A stretch of 32,075 bases of DNA from Thermosediminibacter litoriperuensis (GCF_008124715.1 NZ_VNHO01000025.1:1-32075), one strand, 5' to 3'; positions 7,484 through 16,398 are shown, counted from the first letter of the stretch. Made by a program: numbers and translations. Notes: generated by a model from the sequence alone, not told the origin.

Positions 7484-10400
7484 ATGGATATATGTTCCTT
7501 ATCAAGAGAAATAACCGAATTTAATAAACTGGCCGGCGACCTGGAAAGGGGGCTGTCCGGGCTCTTCGCCTACGGGCTGTCGGATTCCCAGAGGGCTTTC
7601 CTGGTAGCTGCCGTCAGGAAAAGGATCTCAAAACCCGTGCTGGTAGTGACCGCCGATTCACTGGACGCCAGGAAGCTGGTCGACGACCTGTCGTATTTCC
7701 TGGGGACCGGGAACGTTGCCATGTTCCCGGCGAGCTCCGTGATACCTTACGAGACCGCCGCCAGGAGCCCGGAATTTACCGCCCAAAGGCTGAAGGTGAT
7801 GGAATCCCTGGTTACCGGAAAACAGCCGGTGGTCGTGGCTCCGTTACAGGCTCTTACCAACAGGATGATGCCGCCCGAAATTGTTAAAAAATTCACAATA
7901 AGGTTCCGGGTGGGAGAGTCGGTGCCGCTGGAAGAGGCGGCTTTAAAGATTTCCTTCATGGGATACGAGAGGGTGGACACCGTCGAAGGCAGGGGGCAGT
8001 TCGCCGTAAGGGGCGGTATCCTGGATGTGTATCCCATGACGGTGGAAAATCCGTACCGCCTGGAGTTTTTCGGGGATGAGGTGGACTCCATCCGGGAGTT
8101 TTCAGTAGAGGACCAGCGATCTATGGATAAGCTGCAAGAGGTGTTTATATTCCCCGCCCGTGAAGTGGTGTTCGACAGAGAAACGGCCAAAAGCGCCGCC
8201 ATAAGTATAGCCCGGGAGCTGGAGGCCAGGAAAAAGGCTTTTGAGCTTACGGGGTCTGCCCAGATAGCCGCACAGCTGGAGGAAAAGATAGTAGAACACA
8301 TAGAAAAGCTGGAAAACGGCCAGTTTTTCGAATCGGCCCAGCTTTACATTTCCCATTTTTATTCGCGCCTTTCGTCTTTGACCGATTATTTCGCTTCGCC
8401 TCCCCTCGTGATACTGGTTGAGCCGGGGAAGATCGTAGAGAGCACCAAGACCTCGGCCTTTGAAATAGAAGAGACTTACAAGGGCCTTCTGGAAAAGGGG
8501 CAGGTGCTCCCTTCGGTTTCGGAAATGTATTTCACCCCTTTTGACATCCTGGAAAATCTGAGAAAGGCGAAAACCGTTTACATCTCCATGCTCCCCCGGA
8601 TTCCCGGGGAATTCGAAATAGGCGGTCTATACTCCTTCCAGTTCCGTTCGGTTACCTCCTTCCACGGCAAGGTGGACCTGCTGGCGGAGGAGACAGCGCA
8701 TTTGAAGAAAAAGGGATACCGCATCGTTATCCTTTCGGGAACCGGCGAGAGGGGAAAACATCTTAGCAGGGCCCTGAGGGAAAGAGGCCTTGACGCCGCC
8801 TTTTACGGTACTCTTGGTGAGGAACTGCTGCCGGGACAGGTGGTAATAACCCCGGGTTCTCTGGAAAAGGGGTTCCAGATTCCCGAGATAAAGTTCGCCT
8901 TGATTTCCGACCTGGACGTATACGGACAGCCCAAGATAAAGCAAAAAAGGCCGAAGGTGCGCACTGGGGGCAAAAAAATTACTGCGATAGAAGAGCTTTC
9001 GGCCGGAGACTATGTGGTGCATATATCCCACGGTATCGGCAGGTACCTGGGGATAGAGACCCTGGAGGTGGAGGGGCAAAAGAAGGATTACTTTGCCATC
9101 CAGTACGCCGGAGGGGATAAACTGTACGTACCTACCGACCAGGTGGAGATGCTCCACAAATACGTGAGTCCCGAGGACAGACCGCCGAGGTTGAACAAGC
9201 TGGGGAGCGGCGAATGGGCCAAGGCCAAAGCCCGGGTCAAGGAATCGGTAAAGGAGATGGCGAAAGAACTGCTGGAGCTTTACGCCGCCCGGCAGACCAT
9301 GAAGGGCTTTGCCTTTTCGCCCGATACGGTGTGGCAGAAGGAGTTCGAGGATATGTTCCCGTATGAGGAAACGCCGGACCAGCTTACGGTCATTGAGGAA
9401 GTAAAAAGGGATATGGAGAGCGACAAATGTATGGATAGGCTCCTCTGCGGAGACGTGGGCTACGGCAAGACGGAAGTCGCCATGAGGGCGGCCTTTAAGG
9501 CGGTCATGGACGCCAAGCAGGTGGCGGTGCTGGTGCCCACCACCATTCTGGCCGAGCAGCACTACCGCACCTTTTCCGAAAGATTTGCCCCGTTCCCGGT
9601 AAGGGTCGAGGTGATAAGCCGTTTTAAATCAAAGGCTGAACAGAAGGCTATAATAAAAGACCTGAAGAACGGAGCGATAGATATAATTATTGGTACCCAC
9701 AGGCTGCTGCAGAAAGATGTGAGGTTCAAAGATCTGGGGCTCCTTGTTATAGATGAGGAGCAGAGATTCGGCGTCGCCCACAAGGAAAAGATAAAACAGC
9801 TCAAAAAGAACGTGGATGTGCTCACCCTGACCGCGACGCCTATACCCCGGACATTGCATATGGCGATGACCGGCATAAGGGATATGAGCGTCATCGAGAC
9901 TCCGCCGGAAAACCGCTATCCCATACAAACCTATGTGGTGGAGTACAGCGACTCCCTTATAAGGGACGCCATAATGAGAGAACTTTCAAGGGGAGGGCAG
10001 GTTTATTACGTCTACAATAGAGTAAATACCATCTATGAAGAGGCTAAAAGGCTCTCAGCTCTGGTGCCGGAGGCCAGGATAGCAGTGGCCCACGGACAGA
10101 TGCATGAGAATGAGCTGGAAGAGGTGATGATGGATTTCTACGAGCACAAGTACGACGTGCTGGTGTGCACCACCATCATCGAGACGGGGCTCGACATACC
10201 CAACGTCAATACCCTTATTGTAATATCGGCCGACCGGTTTGGTCTTTCCCAGCTTTATCAGCTGCGGGGGCGCGTCGGCAGGTCCAGCGCCCAGGCCTTC
10301 GCGTACTTTACGTACAGGAAGGACAAAACGCTGAGCGAGGCAGCGGAAAAGCGCCTGGCGGCCATAAGGGATTTCACCGAATTCGGCGCCGGGTTCAAGA

Positions 10401-11017
10401 TAGCACTGAGGGACTTAGAGATCCGGGGCGCCGGTAACATCCTAGGCGCCGAACAGCACGGCCATATGATGGTCGTGGGTTACGACCTCTACTGTAAACT
10501 GCTGGCCGAGGCCGTCCGGGAGCTCAGGGGAGAACCGGAAAAGGAAGAGGTCCAGCCCGTTATAGATCTCAAGCTGAGCGCTTACATCCCCGACGATTAC
10601 ATCCGGAATACCGCCCAGAAGATAGATATTTACCGGCGCATCGCTGCGGTAGAGACCCTGGAAGAGGCCGGCGACCTGGAAGAGGAGATAGAAGACAGGT
10701 TCGGGGATATACCGGAACTCACCAGGAATCTTTTATCCATAGCGCGCCTTAAAGTTCTAGCAAAAAAATTAAAATTGTCCAGTATTATCCAGCAAAACGA
10801 TTTAATAACTTTCAAGTTTCAGTCCGCTTATGCTATGTCTCCGGAGCAGTTTTTCGCCCTCAGCACCGCCTTTCAAAATAGAGTAAATTTCCTGGGCACT
10901 ACAGTGCCGGCCTTTACTTTTAAGGTCAGAAATATGTCCGGGCACAAACTGTTTTTGCGGATTCAAAAGCTGCTGGAAGAGATGGCGGAATTTCTACAAC
11001 TTCCCTCCAATGAATAA
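7484..11017 (+). CDS. mfd: Transcription-repair coupling factor Mfd
   Basis: ATP-dependent translocase that removes RNA polymerase stalled at DNA lesions and recruits the UvrA repair complex. The 1177 residues are full length for the family. Order: N-terminal UvrB-like region; RNA polymerase interaction domain around residues 500-560 (YVVHISHGIGRYLGI, YVPTDQVEMLHKY); RecG-like helicase with Walker A GDVGYGKTE, Walker B variant VIDEEQRFG and motif TLTATPIPRTL; second helicase lobe with GLDIPNVNT and QLRGRVGRS; C-terminal TRCF domain. The ribosome site AAGGGAG precedes the ATG. mfd followed by spoVT is the conserved Firmicutes order, so the identification is secure. Confidence 0.98.
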   Translation: MDICSLSREITEFNKLAGDLERGLSGLFAYGLSDSQRAFLVAAVRKRISKPVLVVTADSLDARKLVDDLSYFLGTGNVAMFPASSVIPYETAARSPEFTAQRLKVMESLVTGKQPVVVAPLQALTNRMMPPEIVKKFTIRFRVGESVPLEEAALKISFMGYERVDTVEGRGQFAVRGGILDVYPMTVENPYRLEFFGDEVDSIREFSVEDQRSMDKLQEVFIFPAREVVFDRETAKSAAISIARELEARKKAFELTGSAQIAAQLEEKIVEHIEKLENGQFFESAQLYISHFYSRLSSLTDYFASPPLVILVEPGKIVESTKTSAFEIEETYKGLLEKGQVLPSVSEMYFTPFDILENLRKAKTVYISMLPRIPGEFEIGGLYSFQFRSVTSFHGKVDLLAEETAHLKKKGYRIVILSGTGERGKHLSRALRERGLDAAFYGTLGEELLPGQVVITPGSLEKGFQIPEIKFALISDLDVYGQPKIKQKRPKVRTGGKKITAIEELSAGDYVVHISHGIGRYLGIETLEVEGQKKDYFAIQYAGGDKLYVPTDQVEMLHKYVSPEDRPPRLNKLGSGEWAKAKARVKESVKEMAKELLELYAARQTMKGFAFSPDTVWQKEFEDMFPYEETPDQLTVIEEVKRDMESDKCMDRLLCGDVGYGKTEVAMRAAFKAVMDAKQVAVLVPTTILAEQHYRTFSERFAPFPVRVEVISRFKSKAEQKAIIKDLKNGAIDIIIGTHRLLQKDVRFKDLGLLVIDEEQRFGVAHKEKIKQLKKNVDVLTLTATPIPRTLHMAMTGIRDMSVIETPPENRYPIQTYVVEYSDSLIRDAIMRELSRGGQVYYVYNRVNTIYEEAKRLSALVPEARIAVAHGQMHENELEEVMMDFYEHKYDVLVCTTIIETGLDIPNVNTLIVISADRFGLSQLYQLRGRVGRSSAQAFAYFTYRKDKTLSEAAEKRLAAIRDFTEFGAGFKIALRDLEIRGAGNILGAEQHGHMMVVGYDLYCKLLAEAVRELRGEPEKEEVQPVIDLKLSAYIPDDYIRNTAQKIDIYRRIAAVETLEEAGDLEEEIEDRFGDIPELTRNLLSIARLKVLAKKLKLSSIIQQNDLITFKFQSAYAMSPEQFFALSTAFQNRVNFLGTTVPAFTFKVRNMSGHKLFLRIQKLLEEMAEFLQLPSNE

Positions 11018-11041
11018 AACAGGTTACTGGGTTGTATACTA
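11011..11041 (+). promoter_or_regulatory. Predicted sigma-G promoter of spoVT
   Basis: TGAATA (11011-11016), an 18-base spacer and TATACTA (11035-11041). This is close to the B. subtilis sigma-G consensus (TGAATA, 17-18 bases, CATACTA). spoVT is known to be sigma-G dependent in B. subtilis. The -35 overlaps the last codons of mfd, and the -10 is about 44 bases before the spoVT start. The assignment is pattern based. Confidence 0.55.
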
Positions 11042-11084
11042 TTGGTGAGAGAATTGATGCTTTTGAATATAAGGAGGGACAACA

Positions 11085-11651
11085 TTGAAAGCAACAGGAA
11101 TTGTGCGACGTATTGACGACCTAGGGCGAGTCGTGATTCCGAAAGAAATCCGGCGAACCCTGAGAATTCGTGAAGGTGACCCTCTTGAGATATTCACCGA
11201 CCGTGAAGGTGAGGTCATCCTGAAAAAATACTCCCCCATAGGAGAACTGGCGGATTTTGCGAAAGAGTACGCCGAAGCCCTCCATGATTCCCTCGGCCAT
11301 ATTGCCTGCATAGCCGATAGGGATGCAATAATAGCTGTATCCGGTACTCCTAAAAAAGAGCTCATCGATAAACCGCTGAGTTCAAACATGGAAGCCATAC
11401 TGGATGAACGCAGGACCGTCCTCATAGATAGGACCAGCGAAAAGGAATACGTGAAGATCACCGCTGACGATGAGGACGGCAAGGTGAGATACACCAGTCA
11501 GGTAATCGTCCCGATTATCGCCGACGGCGATCCCATAGGGGCCGTCATACTGCTCTCCAAGGACCCGAACGTTTCGATGGGGGAGCTGGAGCTCAAGGTG
11601 GCCGAAACCGCGGCCGGATTTTTGTCGAGACAGATGAATATATATCAATAA
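11085..11651 (+). CDS. spoVT: Stage V sporulation protein T, forespore transcription regulator
   Basis: A DNA-binding regulator of late forespore gene expression. Residues 1-50 form an AbrB/MazE-type swapped-hairpin domain (GIVRRIDDLGRVVIPKEIRR, EGDPLEIF), and the rest is a GAF-like domain, as in B. subtilis SpoVT. At 188 residues it is slightly longer than the B. subtilis protein. The start is TTG at 11085, with AAGGAGGG (11071-11078) 6 bases upstream. It lies directly after mfd and is followed by a strong bidirectional terminator that separates it from the convergent pckA. A sigma-G-like promoter lies just upstream, matching its known control. Confidence 0.96.
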   Translation: MKATGIVRRIDDLGRVVIPKEIRRTLRIREGDPLEIFTDREGEVILKKYSPIGELADFAKEYAEALHDSLGHIACIADRDAIIAVSGTPKKELIDKPLSSNMEAILDERRTVLIDRTSEKEYVKITADDEDGKVRYTSQVIVPIIADGDPIGAVILLSKDPNVSMGELELKVAETAAGFLSRQMNIYQ

Positions 11652-11680
11652 AAAATAGCAGCGAAAAGGCTGCTATTTTT
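11651..11680. terminator. Bidirectional terminator between spoVT and pckA
   Basis: A perfect 12-bp inverted repeat, AAAAATAGCAGC / GCTGCTATTTTT, with a 6-base loop (11663-11668). A-rich and T-rich flanks give a U tract in both directions, so it can end spoVT rightward and pckA leftward. It abuts both stop codons. Confidence 0.9.
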
Positions 11681-13251
11681 TATTTCGCCACCCTGGGACC
11701 GGCGGCGGTTACCTCCGGCCAGTCGATAGAAAACTTCTTGAAATTTTCAACAAAGCTCCGGGCTAGTTTCATCGCCGTCTCGTCATACGCCCTTTTGTCC
11801 CGCCAAGTATTTCTTGGATTGAGAATCTCCGGGGGCACGCCGGGGCACGTCCTGGGTATCATCAGCCCGAATACCGGGTCTTCTTCATACTCGACGCCGG
11901 AGAGTTTCCCGCTAAGAGCGGCTCTCACCATGGCGCGGGTGTAGTTGAGGTCCATTCTCTGCCCGACGCCGTAAGGCCCGCCGGACCAGCCTGTGTTTAC
12001 AAGGAAGACTTCGGTGCTGTATTTTTTTATCTTTTCCCCTAAAAGTTCCGAATAAACCAGAGGTGACAGGGGCAGGAACGGAGCTCCAAAACAGGCGGAA
12101 AACGTTGCCTGAGGTTCCGTTACCCCGCGCTCGGTGCCTGCCAGCTTGCTGGTATATCCCGATATGAAGTAATACATCGCCTGTTCTATGGACAGCCTGG
12201 CGATCGGCGGCAGCACGCCGAAGGCGTCGGCGGTAAGGAAGATCACCGCACGAGGGTGACCTCCGGTTCCCGGTATCACCGCGCCGGGTATGTAGTCCAC
12301 AGGGTATGCCGCCCTGGTGTTTTCGGTTATGGCGTCGCTGCCGTAGTCCGGCTCTCGGGTCGTATCGTCGAACACCACGTTCTCCAGCACCGTGCCGAAT
12401 CTTATAGCGTGGTATATCTGCGGTTCCTTTTCCCTGGAGAGGTTTATGCACTTGGCGTAGCAGCCGCCTTCAAAGTTGAAGACGCCCTCGTCCGACCATC
12501 CGTGTTCGTCGTCGCCGATTAACAGCCTTTCCGGGTCGGCCGAAAGAGTGGTTTTTCCCGTGCCGGAAAGCCCGAAGAACAGCGCCGTAGAACCGTCCCG
12601 CCCCATGTTGGCCGAGCAGTGCATGGAAAGCACTCCTGCCTTGGGCATGATGTAGTTGAGCATTGTAAACACCGATTTTTTTATTTCGCCGGAGTAAAGG
12701 GTGCCGCCGATCAGCACCATTCTTTTTTCGAAGCTCAGTATGATGAAAGCCTCGGAATTGGTCCCGTCGATTTCGGGTTGGGCTTTAAAGCCGGGGGCGG
12801 AGATTACAGTGATTTCAGGGCAAAAGCCCTTTAGTTCCTCGCCGGCAGCCCTGATGAAAAGCTGTCTGGAGAAGAGGTTCTGGTACGCGTACTCGTTGAC
12901 CACCCGCAGGGGGATCCGGTATCTGGGATCTGCACATACAAAGCCGTCAAAGACGAAGACGTCCCTGTTCTGGAGGTAGGCGGCCATGCGGCGTAAAAGA
13001 GCGTCGAATTTTTCGCGGGAAAAGGGCTTGTTGTTGCCCCACCATATTTCATCTCGCACCTGCGGTTCGTCGACGATGAACTTGTCGTTTGGTGAGCGGC
13101 CGGTGTATTTTCCCGTGTGGACTACCAGGGCGCCGTTGGATGCCAGAACCCCTTCGCCTCTGGCAACTGCTTCCTCCACCAGGCGGGGTACCGGCAGGTT
13201 GTAATGCACTTTCTTCAGGTTAGCCAGCAGCAGGGATTTTAAATTATCCAT
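11680..13251 (-). CDS. pckA: Phosphoenolpyruvate carboxykinase (ATP)
   Basis: Interconverts oxaloacetate + ATP and PEP + CO2 + ADP, the entry to gluconeogenesis; in anaerobes it can also run toward oxaloacetate. The 523 residues match the ATP-dependent family. Visible motifs: [17 protein letters not shown] near the N terminus, the nucleotide P-loop [13 protein letters not shown], the metal-binding [14 protein letters not shown], and [12 protein letters not shown]. On the minus strand GGAGGG stands about 9 bases before the ATG at 13251. It is the only gene inverted within the otherwise conserved mfd-spoVT-spoVB-mazG order, so it is probably an insertion in this lineage. Its promoter must lie in the 236-base gap shared with spoVB, where I found no convincing minus-strand -35/-10 pair. 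Confidence 0.97.
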   Translation of the reverse strand: MDNLKSLLLANLKKVHYNLPVPRLVEEAVARGEGVLASNGALVVHTGKYTGRSPNDKFIVDEPQVRDEIWWGNNKPFSREKFDALLRRMAAYLQNRDVFVFDGFVCADPRYRIPLRVVNEYAYQNLFSRQLFIRAAGEELKGFCPEITVISAPGFKAQPEIDGTNSEAFIILSFEKRMVLIGGTLYSGEIKKSVFTMLNYIMPKAGVLSMHCSANMGRDGSTALFFGLSGTGKTTLSADPERLLIGDDEHGWSDEGVFNFEGGCYAKCINLSREKEPQIYHAIRFGTVLENVVFDDTTREPDYGSDAITENTRAAYPVDYIPGAVIPGTGGHPRAVIFLTADAFGVLPPIARLSIEQAMYYFISGYTSKLAGTERGVTEPQATFSACFGAPFLPLSPLVYSELLGEKIKKYSTEVFLVNTGWSGGPYGVGQRMDLNYTRAMVRAALSGKLSGVEYEEDPVFGLMIPRTCPGVPPEILNPRNTWRDKRAYDETAMKLARSFVENFKKFSIDWPEVTAAGPRVAK

Positions 13252-13270
13252 ATTATGGTTCCCTCCCCCA

Positions 13271-13299
13271 GTTAGCGCTTTATTTTTTCTGATGCTAAC
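13271..13299. repeat. Short inverted repeat in the pckA 5' region
   Basis: GTTAGC (13271-13276) and GCTAAC (13294-13299) are inverted, 17 bases apart, just upstream of the pckA ribosome site. It could be an operator or a weak leader hairpin; a 6-bp repeat in AT-rich DNA is not strong evidence. Confidence 0.3.
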
Positions 13300-13341
13300 A
13301 GCGCGTTATACAATATAATAATATTACTTAAAATAATCCTG

Positions 13342-13411
13342 TTCAAGGAAAATTTAATAAAACGCAAAAAAAGTTTGACAAAAAACATAATTTCCTTCAA
13401 GGAAAATTTAA
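13342..13411 (+). repeat. Pair of exact 16-bp direct repeats upstream of spoVB
   Basis: TTCAAGGAAAATTTAA occurs at 13342-13357 and again at 13396-13411, 54 bases apart centre to centre (about five helical turns). The second copy overlaps a 13-bp palindrome, TTCCTT-C-AAGGAA (13392-13404), and reaches the -35 of the spoVB promoter. This looks like a paired regulator-binding site in the divergent pckA/spoVB region. The regulator is unknown. Confidence 0.55.
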
Positions 13412-13443
13412 ATATTGAAGGACTGAATCAAATAGAATATAAT
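13410..13443 (+). promoter_or_regulatory. spoVB promoter, readable as sigma-E and sigma-A
   Basis: Sigma-E reading: AAATATT (13410-13416), 14 bases, AATAGAAT (13431-13438). Sigma-A reading: TTGAAG (13415-13420), 17 bases, TATAAT (13438-13443). Both give a start near 13445-13450, about 40 bases before spoVB. spoVB is sigma-E dependent in B. subtilis, which favours the first; the sequence alone cannot choose. Confidence 0.55.
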
Positions 13444-13487
13444 TAAGGGGCGTAGTATGAAGCAAGCCAGGAAAGGCGGGGTCCTCT

Positions 13488-15092
13488 TTGACGGAAAAAC
13501 GAAATTCCTTCCTCAAAGGAGCCATCATCCTCACTGCAGCGGGCTTTCTGGTAAAGATCCTGGGTGCCGTCTACAGGATTCCACTGGCTATGATGATAAA
13601 GGACGAAGGCATGGGCCTTTATCAAATGGCCTACCCCATATACGTGACACTGCTGTCCGTCTCCACCGCCGGCCTTCCCACGGCTATATCCAAGATGGTG
13701 GCCGGGGATGTGGCCGTAAAGAGGTATCGAAACGCTCACAGGGTATTCAAGGTGTCGCTGGTCGTCCTGACGCTGGTAGGAGCCGTGCTGACGGTGTTTT
13801 TAATGCTAAGCGCTAGGGTTTTGTCCGAGAAGGTACTAGGCAACCCGAAAGCCTTTTACCCGCTGATCAGCATTTCTCCGGCGATTTTTTTCGTTTCGAT
13901 TATGTCCAGCTTTCGCGGGTTCTTCCAGGGACTGCAGGATATGACGCCCTCGGCTGTATCGCAGGTAATTGAACAGGTGGGCCGGGTGGTAACCGTATTC
14001 GTACTGGCGACTCTGCTGCTTCCCAGGGGCGTCGAATACGCCGCCGCCGGAGCCGCTTTCGGGCCCGTCGTGGGTTCGTTAGCAGGGTTACTGCTGCTGA
14101 TGGCTGTTTACAGGAGGAGAAAGAGGGATCTTTTCGATTCCCTCAGGGCCGGCTCCGACGCCGTGTTGGAAAATCCGGTACATATAGCCTGGAGGCTTTT
14201 TGCCTTCGCCATACCCATAACCCTCGGAGGGCTTATTATTCCGGTTATGAACCTGGCCGACGCGGCCATTGTCACGAGGAGGCTGCAGGACGCCGGCTTT
14301 TCGGTGATCAGAGCCACCGAGCTATACGGCCAGCTCACCGGCATGGCGGCGCCGCTCATAAACCTGCCTGCGGTGATGACCATGAGCATGGCGGCCAGCC
14401 TAGTGCCGGCCGTCTCGGAGGCCGTAGCGCTGAAAAACGCTAGAATGGTGGCGGCCAGGGCCGAGACCGGAGTGAGGGTGACCTTTATTTTTGCCCTGCC
14501 GGCGGCTATGGGATTGTTCGTGCTGGCCGAGCCGGTGTCGGTGCTGCTCTACAAGAATCCACAGGCCGGGATTCCGCTGTCAATTCTATCCTGGGGTATC
14601 ATATTCCTGGCACTGCAGCAGACTACCACGGGGTTACTACAGGGCGTGGGGAAAACCGCCATACCGGTGAGAAACCTGGCAGTAGGGGCGGTTTTCAAGG
14701 TATTCATAAATTACACCCTGACCGCGGTCCCGGGGATAAACATAAAGGGGGCCGCTCTGGGAACTGTCGTCGGGTATCTGGTTTCATCGCTCTTAAATTT
14801 CGTTTCGGCGATGAAATGGACCGGAATGGCCCTGGATCTGAACCGCATGATAGTAAAGCCTTCTCTGGCTACAGCAGTCATGGGAGGGGCCGTATATTAC
14901 TGCTACGAAGCGATGAGAGCGGCGGGCGCGGGCAACAGTGCGGCCACTCTGGCGTCGGTAGGCTTGGGCGCCTTTATATACCCGTTGCTGCTCCTCGCCG
15001 CCGGGGGCCTAGGGGAAGAGGAACTGAGCCTTATACCCGGAGGATCGCGTATAATCCGCTGGCTGCAGAAAATGGGTGCTATTAGGAGGTGA
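13488..15092 (+). CDS. spoVB: Stage V sporulation protein B / MOP-family lipid flippase
   Basis: A 534-residue multi-spanning membrane protein of the MOP (MurJ/MATE/Wzx) superfamily, with roughly 14 hydrophobic segments. The N terminus FLKGAIILTAAGFLVKILGAVYRIP followed by GLYQMAYPIY is typical of SpoVB/YabM. SpoVB is needed for spore cortex synthesis, presumably by moving a lipid-linked precursor. The only usable start in frame is TTG at 13488, with a modest AGGCGGGG site; the frame is closed by TGA at 13458. An ATG at 13457 with a better site (AAGGGG) opens a different frame and could act as a coupled leader. The gene is followed by mazG with a 4-base GTGA overlap. Confidence 0.93.
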   Translation: MTEKRNSFLKGAIILTAAGFLVKILGAVYRIPLAMMIKDEGMGLYQMAYPIYVTLLSVSTAGLPTAISKMVAGDVAVKRYRNAHRVFKVSLVVLTLVGAVLTVFLMLSARVLSEKVLGNPKAFYPLISISPAIFFVSIMSSFRGFFQGLQDMTPSAVSQVIEQVGRVVTVFVLATLLLPRGVEYAAAGAAFGPVVGSLAGLLLLMAVYRRRKRDLFDSLRAGSDAVLENPVHIAWRLFAFAIPITLGGLIIPVMNLADAAIVTRRLQDAGFSVIRATELYGQLTGMAAPLINLPAVMTMSMAASLVPAVSEAVALKNARMVAARAETGVRVTFIFALPAAMGLFVLAEPVSVLLYKNPQAGIPLSILSWGIIFLALQQTTTGLLQGVGKTAIPVRNLAVGAVFKVFINYTLTAVPGINIKGAALGTVVGYLVSSLLNFVSAMKWTGMALDLNRMIVKPSLATAVMGGAVYYCYEAMRAAGAGNSAATLASVGLGAFIYPLLLLAAGGLGEEELSLIPGGSRIIRWLQKMGAIRR

Positions 15093-15886
15093 TTTTTACG
15101 TCCGGGTATTCGATGAAGGACCTGATTGAAATAATGGCCCGGCTTAGGGGTGAAAACGGCTGTCCGTGGGACAAGGCCCAGACTCACGAGACGCTCAAAC
15201 CCTTTTTGCTGGAAGAAGCCTATGAGGTGATCGACGCCATTGACGGCGGCGATCCCGGGGAGCTTTCGGAAGAACTGGGCGACCTCCTTTTACAGATAGT
15301 TTTTCACAGCAGGATCGCCGAAGAAAACGGGCGCTTTTGCTTTGACGATGTGGTTGACGGCATCTGTAAAAAGATGGTACGCCGTCACCCCCATATATTC
15401 GGCGATTTAAAGGTCAGTGGTGCCGCCGACGTACTAAAAAACTGGGAAGACATAAAAAAAGAGGAAAAAGAAGTGAACTCCTATGCCGAGACGATGGACA
15501 AGGTGCCCGAGATCTTCCCCGCGCTGATGAGGGCTTACAAGGTTCAGGAGAAGGCTGCCAGGGTGGGTTTCGATTGGGAAAATGTGGAGGGAGCCCTGGA
15601 AAAGGTGTACGAAGAGCTGAAAGAGCTGAAGGAAGTATATAAAAGCAATAATAGTGATAAAATAAGGGAAGAGATAGGGGATCTCCTTTTTGCGGTAGTC
15701 AACGTGGCGCGGTTTTTAAGCGTAAACCCGGAACTTGCCCTGAGGGAAGCTACCAGAAAATTTATCCGGCGGTTTAAATATGTCGAAGAGGCTGCGTCAA
15801 AAATCGATAAAAATTTACAGGAAATGTCACTAGAAGACATGGACCGGTTATGGAACGAAGGGAAAAATAAAGAAAAAAAGTTATAA
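15089..15886 (+). CDS. mazG: Nucleoside triphosphate pyrophosphohydrolase MazG
   Basis: Hydrolyses (d)NTPs to NMPs and pyrophosphate, clearing abnormal nucleotides. About 265 residues with two tandem MazG repeats: the first has GCPWDKAQTHETL and EEAYEVIDAI...EELGDLLLQIVFH, with the E-rich metal-binding helices; the second has EIGDLLFAVVNVARFL. It corresponds to the C-terminal part of B. subtilis YabN, without the methylase domain. The start is uncertain. GTG at 15089 overlaps the spoVB stop as GTGA, which suggests coupling, but the strong AGGAGGTGAT (15084-15093) is best spaced for an ACG at 15098. ATG 15113 is another option. Identity is secure. Confidence 0.95.
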   Translation: MIFTSGYSMKDLIEIMARLRGENGCPWDKAQTHETLKPFLLEEAYEVIDAIDGGDPGELSEELGDLLLQIVFHSRIAEENGRFCFDDVVDGICKKMVRRHPHIFGDLKVSGAADVLKNWEDIKKEEKEVNSYAETMDKVPEIFPALMRAYKVQEKAARVGFDWENVEGALEKVYEELKELKEVYKSNNSDKIREEIGDLLFAVVNVARFLSVNPELALREATRKFIRRFKYVEEAASKIDKNLQEMSLEDMDRLWNEGKNKEKKL

Positions 15887-15973
15887 ATTTCCTAGAGACA
15901 AGAAGGAATTTCCCAATTCGCGGAGAATAGACTAAATATGATACTTACAGTTATTTAAGAGGAGGGAATTTGG

Positions 15974-16249
15974 GTGAACAAAGCTGAACTGATCTCCATA
16001 ATGGCGGAAAAAAGCGGTTTGACAAAAAAAGACTCGGAGAAAGCTCTGAACGCCTTTATCGAAGCTGTATCCGAAGCTCTGTCGAAGAGGGATAAGGTGC
16101 AGCTGGTGGGATTTGGCACCTTTGAGGTAAGAGAGAGAAGCCAAAGGAAGGGTCGCAATCCCCAGACCGGTGAAGAAATCAACATTCCCGCAGCCAGCAT
16201 CCCTGCGTTTAAAGCTGGCAAGGCCCTGAAAGACAGCATAAACAAGTAA
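15974..16249 (+). CDS. hup: HU family DNA-binding protein
   Basis: A 91-residue histone-like protein that bends DNA and compacts the nucleoid. The N-terminal dimerisation helices (NKAELISIMAEKSGLTKKD) and the signature VGFGTFEVRERSQRKGRNPQ, with the DNA-contacting arm through INIPAASIPAFKAGKAL, are typical; length is standard. The start is GTG at 15974, with AGGAGGG about 7 bases upstream. It follows mazG, an order also found in other Clostridia as I recall. A terminator lies about 40 bases after it. Confidence 0.97.
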   Translation: MNKAELISIMAEKSGLTKKDSEKALNAFIEAVSEALSKRDKVQLVGFGTFEVRERSQRKGRNPQTGEEINIPAASIPAFKAGKALKDSINK

Positions 16250-16286
16250 GATCGCAATCATATTTTGTAATTTTTAATGGATTATT

Positions 16287-16313
16287 ATAGGCTCAACAGG
16301 GCCTATTTTTTTT
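16287..16313 (+). terminator. Intrinsic terminator after hup
   Basis: A 6-bp stem, ATAGGC / GCCTAT (16287-16292 / 16301-16306), with an 8-base loop, followed by a run of eight T. It ends the mazG-hup unit, so the next gene needs its own promoter. Confidence 0.8.
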
Positions 16314-16398
16314 CCTCCCGCGGGATAATAATTTACTCCTCGAGAACAATACTAATATTGCAACCGTTAAATTTTTTTATTTTGCGGGAGGATTTGGT

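Noticed and set aside
13375-13403. Perfect TTGACA at 13375 as a promoter for spoVB
   Set aside because: No -10-like hexamer occurs 16-18 bases downstream; the promoter at 13410-13443 is better.
13457-13816. A 119-codon plus-strand frame starting at ATG 13457 with a good AAGGGG site
   Set aside because: It runs mostly inside spoVB in another frame and the product has no protein-like pattern. At most its start may couple translation to spoVB.
16325-16354. Sigma-G-like promoter (ATAATA-17-AATACTA) for the SpoIID-like gene
   Set aside because: The -35 box matches at only four of six positions in AT-rich DNA, and the gene's developmental class is unclear; noted only as a possibility.
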